Below are positions 58,215 to 64,000 of a stretch of DNA of 64,000 nucleotides, piece after piece. Source of the DNA: Diplolepis rosae. Its lineage: Eukaryota; Arthropoda; Insecta; Hymenoptera; Diplolepididae. The stretch spans positions 601,001 through 665,000 of the forward strand of contig JAPYXD010000695.1 of assembly GCA_030998225.1 (NCBI GenBank). The letters run 5' to 3'. The notes under the pieces were generated by a model. The model was given only the letters and a program-made list of their open reading frames with translations, was not told the DNA's origin and ran no database searches. The translations under genes and the position numbers were made by a program. Position 1 is the stretch's first letter. Every line of letters begins with the position of its first letter.

Positions 58215-58768
58215 AAAAATCCTATGTAGGAAACTATATGGGAAACTATATGGGAAAATATGCAAGAAACTATATAGTAAACAATATGGCAAACTGTATA
58301 GTAATTTGAGCCCGGATCCTATATAGTTTCCCATGTAGTTTCCGATATGGTTTTCTGTACAGTTTCCTATATGGTTTAAACGACGTTAGGAGGAGGTTAT
58401 AATTTAAATATGTTTATAATTATGTTCGTTGAAAAACAATAAAATTCAAAGAATCGAATTTTAGTTTCTTTTAATAATAATTTATAATATGGCCTAACAT
58501 TCATATTGTAATATTCTACAATTTTGAAAACAATTATCAAATATATAAAATGCACTGGAAACTATGTAGGAAACCACATGGGAAACTGTACAGGAAACCA
58601 TATCGGAAACTACATGGGAAACTATTTAGGATCGAAGCTCAAATTACTATACAGTTTCCCATACTGTTTCCTATATATTTTCCCGCAGTTTCCCATATAG
58701 CTTCCCACGTAGTTTCCCATATAGTTTTTTACATAGTTTCCTAGGTAGTTTCCTACATGGGATTTTTT
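58215..58768. mobile_element. Palindromic element built from GGAAACTAT repeats
   Basis: The inverted ends AAAAATCCTATGTAGGAAAC / complement enclose two arrays of about 15-19-bp units (GGAAACTATATG and variants), first forward then reverse, twice. A fragment lies at 39178-39230. Confidence 0.85.
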
Positions 58769-58871
58769 AATAGGGTAAACTACTAGTGATTATAAATTAT
58801 AAATCTAATGCAAAAGATAGTAAAAAAATGCTTGTGACATATTCAAAATGAAAGATGCATAAACGTTACAG

Positions 58872-59000
58872 AAAAATGCTCGTTACGAAGAATTTTGTCT
58901 TAAAAATTTTGAATCAAGCTCATCTTTGTTTATGAATATAACCGAGATTACGCCTTTACTCGCGTATGAGCCCCAGACACATCATAATTATTTTGTGTAA
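58872..59000 (+). pseudogene. Relic of an SPH exon 4 (third paralogue)
   Basis: After an acceptor-like TTACAG the frame reads ARYEEFC and ITEITPLLAYEP, matching CYEEDC and ITETTPLLYYSP of gene A exon 4. It runs into a stop and no partner exons were recognised nearby. It lies about 0.9 kb downstream of gene A, so probably the remains of a tandem duplicate. Confidence 0.6.
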
Positions 59001-59149
59001 AAGAGATAATACAGTTTTCAGAGCAAGCAGTCGATTAGTTGTTGCCCTAACCACAGTGTTGCACATGTGCCAAAAGTGGGGGTTAGGAGAACGCTCGGGC
59101 CTAGCAATAGACGAGTTTTGCGCCTTGCAATAAACGAGACTTGACTGTA

Positions 59150-59480
59150 GTATACTGCACAACAAGTGAAGAAGAAAGGGATTTTTTCTTTTTCACGAGT
59201 TGTGCATACTACTTTTCCCAACACGTCTAGTGAAAATTGTACTTTCACCGTCTATTTTGAGACGATTAAATGGCTGATTTCACAACTGTTGCTATTTTCT
59301 CCACAACTGGGGAAAAAAAGCCATTTTCCCGTCTCAAAACAGATGGTGAAAGTACAATTGTCACTAGACGTGTTTTATTAGTGAGGATAACGAGCAATTG
59401 CCAATGATTGTGAAGTTTGCAATACAAGCCGAAGGCGAATGCTGCGCTTTCACGAATTAGCAATTGCTCGTTTTCCCCAC
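59150..59480. mobile_element. Cluster of three small inverted repeats
   Basis: Pairs: ACTGCACAAC.. with GAGTTGTGCATACT (59155-59215); ACACGTCTAGTGA..ATTGTACTTTCACC (59220 and 59377); GAGGATAACGAGCAATTGC (59383) with its inverse near 59480. The TGCACAACAAG end recurs at 44915. Confidence 0.65.
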
Positions 59481-59840
59481 TAGTAAAACAAATAGCTATT
59501 TCATAGCGCCTCCTTTGAAAATCCGATTTTCGATACCTGTAGAGCGGGTTGAAATTACGATTTTCAACTCTAGGGCTGAAAGTCGCTGTTTCAAACCGCT
59601 CCACAGTTACAGCCAATCAGATTCTCAAAAGAGTTTCTATGAAAAATAGTATATGGGTCATTCCATATCAGATTTACAATCAAAATTTTGATTCACCTGA
59701 AAATTTTTTTCCTCATTCTAGAAAGGAAAAAAAATGACACATATTTTTTTTTTCAACATGATATGTAAATTTTTCAAGTTATTTATTTTTTTATTTTTAA
59801 AGTGCAAAAAATGTTTTTTTCAATACTGCTTCTAATATTC
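59481..59840. other. Unassigned stretch
   Basis: ATGGGTCATTCCATATCAG near 59654 resembles the complement of 41427-41440. Nothing else was recognised. Confidence 0.35.
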
Positions 59841-61351
59841 AACGAAAAGCATAGAATACATAAATGAAATATGCCATGGGATCTACTATTAAGTCTATGC
59901 TTTGATGAAAACTCAGAAACGGTATTTAGTACTTTCTATGCAACAATTAAGTAAACAAATGGAATTATCTCAAAAGTGACATGTCTGAATTGAATCATTT
60001 TTTGTGTAATTTGTTCGTTAAGTACGCAGAACTTTGTGTCAAAATTTGGTAGTGGACCGTTTGATACTTTTCGAGAAAAAAAATTTTTTGTGTGACCGCG
60101 CGCTTGAAGCGCGCAACGCGAAGTATAGAGTCGAGCGCACTCAAACATTTGTAAGTGAGTCTACCATATTCCAATGAAGATTTTGTGCAGTTCCCACAAA
60201 TAAAAGTCGGTAAATAATAAAAAGTCTTTTGAGAAAGAAACACTGTTTAATTCGAAAGCAGTCATGTAATTTATTAACAATGCACTTTTACATCCAATAC
60301 TTTCAAATAAATGAAAATTCAATTGTTGTCAGTTTGTAATGTTTGTAATGGTGTCGTTATTTGATCCTACACAGACCTTTGAAGACTAGCTTTTCGTGCT
60401 TGTCTTTCAGGAGTTTGAAGTCATGTTTGGGCCTTTTTTAATGTACTTTGTAACATTTTAGCGAAAAACCAAGATTGACGTTATTTTGTGCTTAATTTAT
60501 ATTTTTAAAAGCCGTTTTCAAAATAAAAATCGGACCACCTCTGCGGCAAGCAGACATTTTACAATTAACGGATTAAAGAAATTGAAGTGTCAATAGCGCG
60601 AAAACGTATTCTCTCAAAGTGTCCGTTTTTTATGCATTTGAAGAGCATAAAGTCTGCTACTTTTCCACCAAACCTTAACCCTAAAAAGTTAAAAATTAAG
60701 TGAGATATTAATTTGTTTAACAAAAGCTAAATTTACCGGTTTTTCCGAATTTTCTCCGCTTCTAATTATCCAATCAGATCAAGCGACAGCTCATTTTGTT
60801 GGCAATTCCATTGTCTACAACTTATCAATTGATGTCGTCAAGATTGGATAATTACCTTTGATGTTATAATCAAAAAAACTAAAAAAAGTGCAATTTTTTG
60901 GTCTAAAATGTTGATAAAAATTTTATAAATCATATTTCATTGTACAAAACGTAACACAATTACTCTATTACCAACCTTTCTTCTGATGACGCAGTCCGTT
61001 TTCTGAAATAAATAATGTCATAAATCATTCATAATAAATGACCTGTTGCTTGGACTATCGACTCTATACTTCGCGTTGCGCGCTTCAAGAGCACGGTCAC
61101 ACAAAAAGAATTTTTTCTCGAGAAGTATAAAACGGTCCACTACCAAATTTTGACACAAAGTTCTGAGTTCTTAACGAACAAATTACACAAAAAATGATTC
61201 AATTCAAACATGTCCCTTTTGAGGTAATTTCATTTGTTTACTTAATTGTTGCATAGAAAGTATTAAATACCGTTTCTGAGTTTTCATCAAAGCATGGACT
61301 GAATAGTAGATCCCATGGCATATTTTATTTATGTATTTTATACTCTTCGTT
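59841..61351. mobile_element. Large foldback element
   Basis: 59841-60134 and 61059-61351 are inverse copies of about 293 bp (ATATGCCATGGGATC, GTATAGAGTCGA, GCGCGCTTGAAGCGCG partly), with a 924-bp spacer lacking recognised coding sequence. Confidence 0.85.
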
Positions 61352-61427
61352 ACACGGGGCCTATACACTTCTTACACGGCCCTGCAGTAGTTGAAGGTTA
61401 TAAGCGCTATTTTCTTTCTTGTATTCC

Positions 61428-61500
61428 AAGCGTGCGCAGCCGAGAGGCTTAGTCGTTAGGTTAGTAATGCGTTAATTGTAAGTAGAGAGGGTTCGAACCC
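61428..61500 (+). repeat. Possible tRNA-derived SINE head
   Basis: GGGTTCGAACCCG (near 61488) is a perfect pol III B box. TTAGTCGTTAGG about 40 bp upstream is an imperfect A box. The T stem pairs only partly and no acceptor stem closes, so it is not a working tRNA. Confidence 0.35.
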
Positions 61501-62060
61501 GCAGCGTTAAGAATAATTTTTAATACTACCTATACGAGCGTTTGTGTAGTGTAGAGGGGAATGTGTGTTTGTAGGTAAGTTTGTATATAAAAATAGTAAG
61601 TTAGAGTCTGCTTGAAAGTAAATAAAGTTTTGAAATGTACTAAGAATATTCATCGATTCAATTACTGCTCTTATTTGATTTACCTATGTTCCTGCAGTTC
61701 ACTTAACTTCAATAATGACACTGGGGCCTTTACGAACTACGGAAAGTAAGTTAAAAAGTAGTCAAACCTACTGAGATTTTTTTTCTGTGTACGTGTAACG
61801 AAAAAGTATTGTCAATTTACTCAGAAAAAATTTTCTAGCTTGAAAACAGATTTTTTACTGTGAAAACAGTAAACTTAACCTTCCAAGCGAATATCCCTCC
61901 GTTGCCGTTAAAAACGGTAAATATTAGAGTCTTAACTCGAACTTTCCCTGTACTTTTTATCTAAGTACAATACAGATTTTCGGTACATTTTCCAGTACCG
62001 CCCCAGTACTAAAAGACAACTCCCAGCCGAGTGACATTTTGTACTAGTGCCAGCATCGCA

Positions 62061-62300
62061 CCAGCACTGAAGGCCAGCGCTAGCGCAGTACCGCTGGTCA
62101 GCACTATGCCATTGTTAACTATCGGAGTTCCGCCAGCACCACGCCAGCACTGAAGATCAGCGCTAACGCAGCACTGCTGGTCAGCACTATGCCGGTGTTA
62201 CCTTTCGAAGCTTTGCCAGCACCGCGACAGACTTCATGAGGATCTACTGCCAGCACTATGCCAGCGCTGGAAGTCCGCTGGCAGTGCTGGCGCGGTGCTG
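62061..62300. repeat. GC-rich direct repeat, period about 88-100 bp
   Basis: Two units share CCAGCACTGAAG, AGCGCTA.CGCAG and GCTGGTCAGCACTATGCC. Toward 62290 the complement GGCAGTGCTGGCGCGG appears, so the block is partly palindromic. It stands out in this AT-rich window. Confidence 0.75.
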
Positions 62301-62412
62301 CGCCGGTTGTAAATTTCCGCCTGGGGAATAGTTTAAATTATAAAAAACTATGAACTCAATTTCCTAATTTCCACTTTGTATGAGAGATTACTTATACACG
62401 AAGAACAATGGA

Positions 62413-62760
62413 TTAAAAAATTACTATCTTGTCAATCTTGAAACGCCGAAACCAATACTCACATGTTTTTATTGATGCAGCATGTTCCCCATATGCTTCA
62501 CATAACAATCCATGTCCTTCAGCTGCACTTTTCTTTAAGCTAAAGCAAGAAAGCAGCGCTTCCCGCAAATGTTGTTTTGTTGGCACAAAAGTTGACATTG
62601 TTAAAGCACAAAAAAGGCGTGTTGTTTACACTTTAGCGAAATGACACGTACTGGAAAATGGTGACCCTTTAACATGAATATAGTTACAAGATAGACCGAT
62701 GCGATTTAATACTAGTTACACCATCTTTTGTCAATTCCTCAAAACTCATTTGTACACCTA
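62413..62760 (-). pseudogene. Mariner relic 10, N-terminal end
   Basis: The reverse strand from 62598 reads MSTFVPTKQHLREALLSCFS and KSAAEGHGLLCEAYGEHAA..CEYWFRRFK, the mariner helix-turn-helix, then stops. The outer end has TTAGGTGTACAAATGAG. The catalytic domain is absent. Confidence 0.8.
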
Positions 62761-62829
62761 ATATGAAAGCTATAATTTCAATTCTAAGCGGTATGATGTT
62801 AGAACATAAGAAAAGTGTAGGTTATGTCC

Positions 62830-64000
62830 CTTAGAATCTGGAGTATGCTTCTCATAATCTGGATAATACTGTTCATAATCTAAATAGCTGTCCCGTAGTC
62901 ACTGGACCTGGATATTAAATTTTATAATCCATTTTTCTCCGTGTAGAAACAAGTTTGTACCAGCATATCAAGGATCTGGAAATAATGCTTTAATTCTCAT
63001 CACGACTGAAGTTTAACAACCTATGCAGAAATAATTCTAGGGACCTTAGAGAACCTTTCATAGAACTCAATGTAAATAGTAAAAAAATTCAAACTCTAAT
63101 AATCTTTAACAGACGATTTCGGCTCAAATTTAGCCATCTAAAATGTATATACAAAAATAACATAATATTCCGCATAAAAAGTCCATTAAAGCTTCGTTTA
63201 ATAGTGTAAACATAAATTTGGTTATGTAAACAAGTTTCGGCTAATGTGAAAAAATTTTATATGCATACCACAATTATATAACACACAACTTCGGGTTTTT
63301 ATATAAAAGCCTTATGTAAACCCTATTGTTATTTTGAACCGCACGCGTAGGGAAAAAATGAAATGGCTGCTATTGCTAATTGAAGTTAACTGTCGACTAG
63401 GTAGCTGCGACTGATGAAAAGTTTGCCGAACGAACAAACAATTCGCTAGGCCGGCTGAAAAATATTCGCCGTAATGAACGTTCAAAATTTGTTCTGAACT
63501 CCCTACGTATTGAAAGCTGCAACAAAACATTTATTTTCTACTGCTAAAGCAATTAGCTCTCCTAGGGAATCTAAAAGTTTTCAATCATAGCTTTTACACT
63601 TTTTCGGTGACATATAATAAATTAGCGGTGGTTCTTAACGGCTATTAGGTTTTCCGCACCCTGCACCTCCACAAAGCAAGAATCAGAAGACGTTTGCAGC
63701 ATACGATACCTATTGATGCTTGTCAATGCAACTTGCGTTTTAGAAAGTAGTCATAAATTTCAAATGTCAGTTTTATAATCAAGTTGCCCAATGATGCTTG
63801 CCATTATAAAGTTTAATTAAATTATTGAGAATTTTTATTTCAAGGTAAGTGGTGACCCTTAGCGCAACACAGAATTGACAAAAACATGATAAATGAAGCA
63901 TGGAAATTCAAAAGTTGATAAGCGGCAATTTTTAAATTTTACAGAAGCGCAGAAAAACGTTCGCATTTCGGTTTTTATCATTATAAATTTCAGTCGATGG
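62830..64000. other. Unassigned right end of the window
   Basis: A lone MITE end (ATCCATTTTTCTCCGTGTA, complement form) is at 62929-62946, with ATAATCTGGA-type short repeats to its left. 63000-64000 shows no gene or repeat that I can support. Confidence 0.35.

Overview
The window looks like AT-rich nuclear DNA from an insect. No bacterial genes, operons or ribosome binding sites are visible. What is present are spliced genes with GT-AG introns, at least 14 relics of mariner/Tc1-type transposons from several lineages, and many inverted-repeat (foldback or MITE-like) elements. Several MITEs end in a CACGGAGAAAAA-type terminus. The species cannot be named from the sequence. A repeat-rich insect such as a wasp is only a guess.

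The host-gene content I can support is a small family of secreted, catalytically dead trypsin-like proteins (serine protease homologues, SPHs). Gene A (+ strand, 42239-57958) can be assembled completely by hand: five exons, matching intron phases, a signal peptide, 270 residues and polyadenylation signals. Its His, Asp and Ser positions are replaced by Leu, His and Leu. Gene B (- strand, 10211-about 5522) has the same 58-nt signal-peptide exon and the same exon-2 architecture, with Glu at the His position and Lys at the Asp position. Its 3' half appears lost next to a mariner relic. A third relic (58872-59000) resembles exon 4 of gene A. A and B point away from each other about 32 kb apart, and their introns are full of transposons.

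Layout: 1-1118, inverted-terminus element holding a roughly 50-bp tandem array. 2624-3165, MITE. 4338-5396, hairpin and mariner relic. 5522-10211, gene B with three mariner relics in intron 1. 10991-12132, long-inverted-repeat element sharing a hammerhead-ribozyme-like core with the first element. 13445-19147, MITEs and a near-perfect palindrome with Tc1-like ends. 20834-22505, mariner broken by a GATTC-rich insertion. 22.5-26 kb, mostly unique DNA with three covarying hairpins. 26163-29970, repeat families. 29.97-33.25 kb, unassigned DNA. 33.26-39.2 kb, mariner pile-up and nested inverted repeats. 40.4-42.1 kb, repeats just upstream of gene A. 42239-57958, gene A with about 15 kb of intron. 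57.96-64 kb, palindromic elements, a GC-rich repeat and a mariner end.

The most noteworthy points are the SPH pair, the three 33-nt hairpins with a compensatory base change (25162-25360), the large palindromes (17712-19147; 55601-57440, ending 33 bp before a gene A exon; 59841-61351), and the two elements with a hammerhead-like core.
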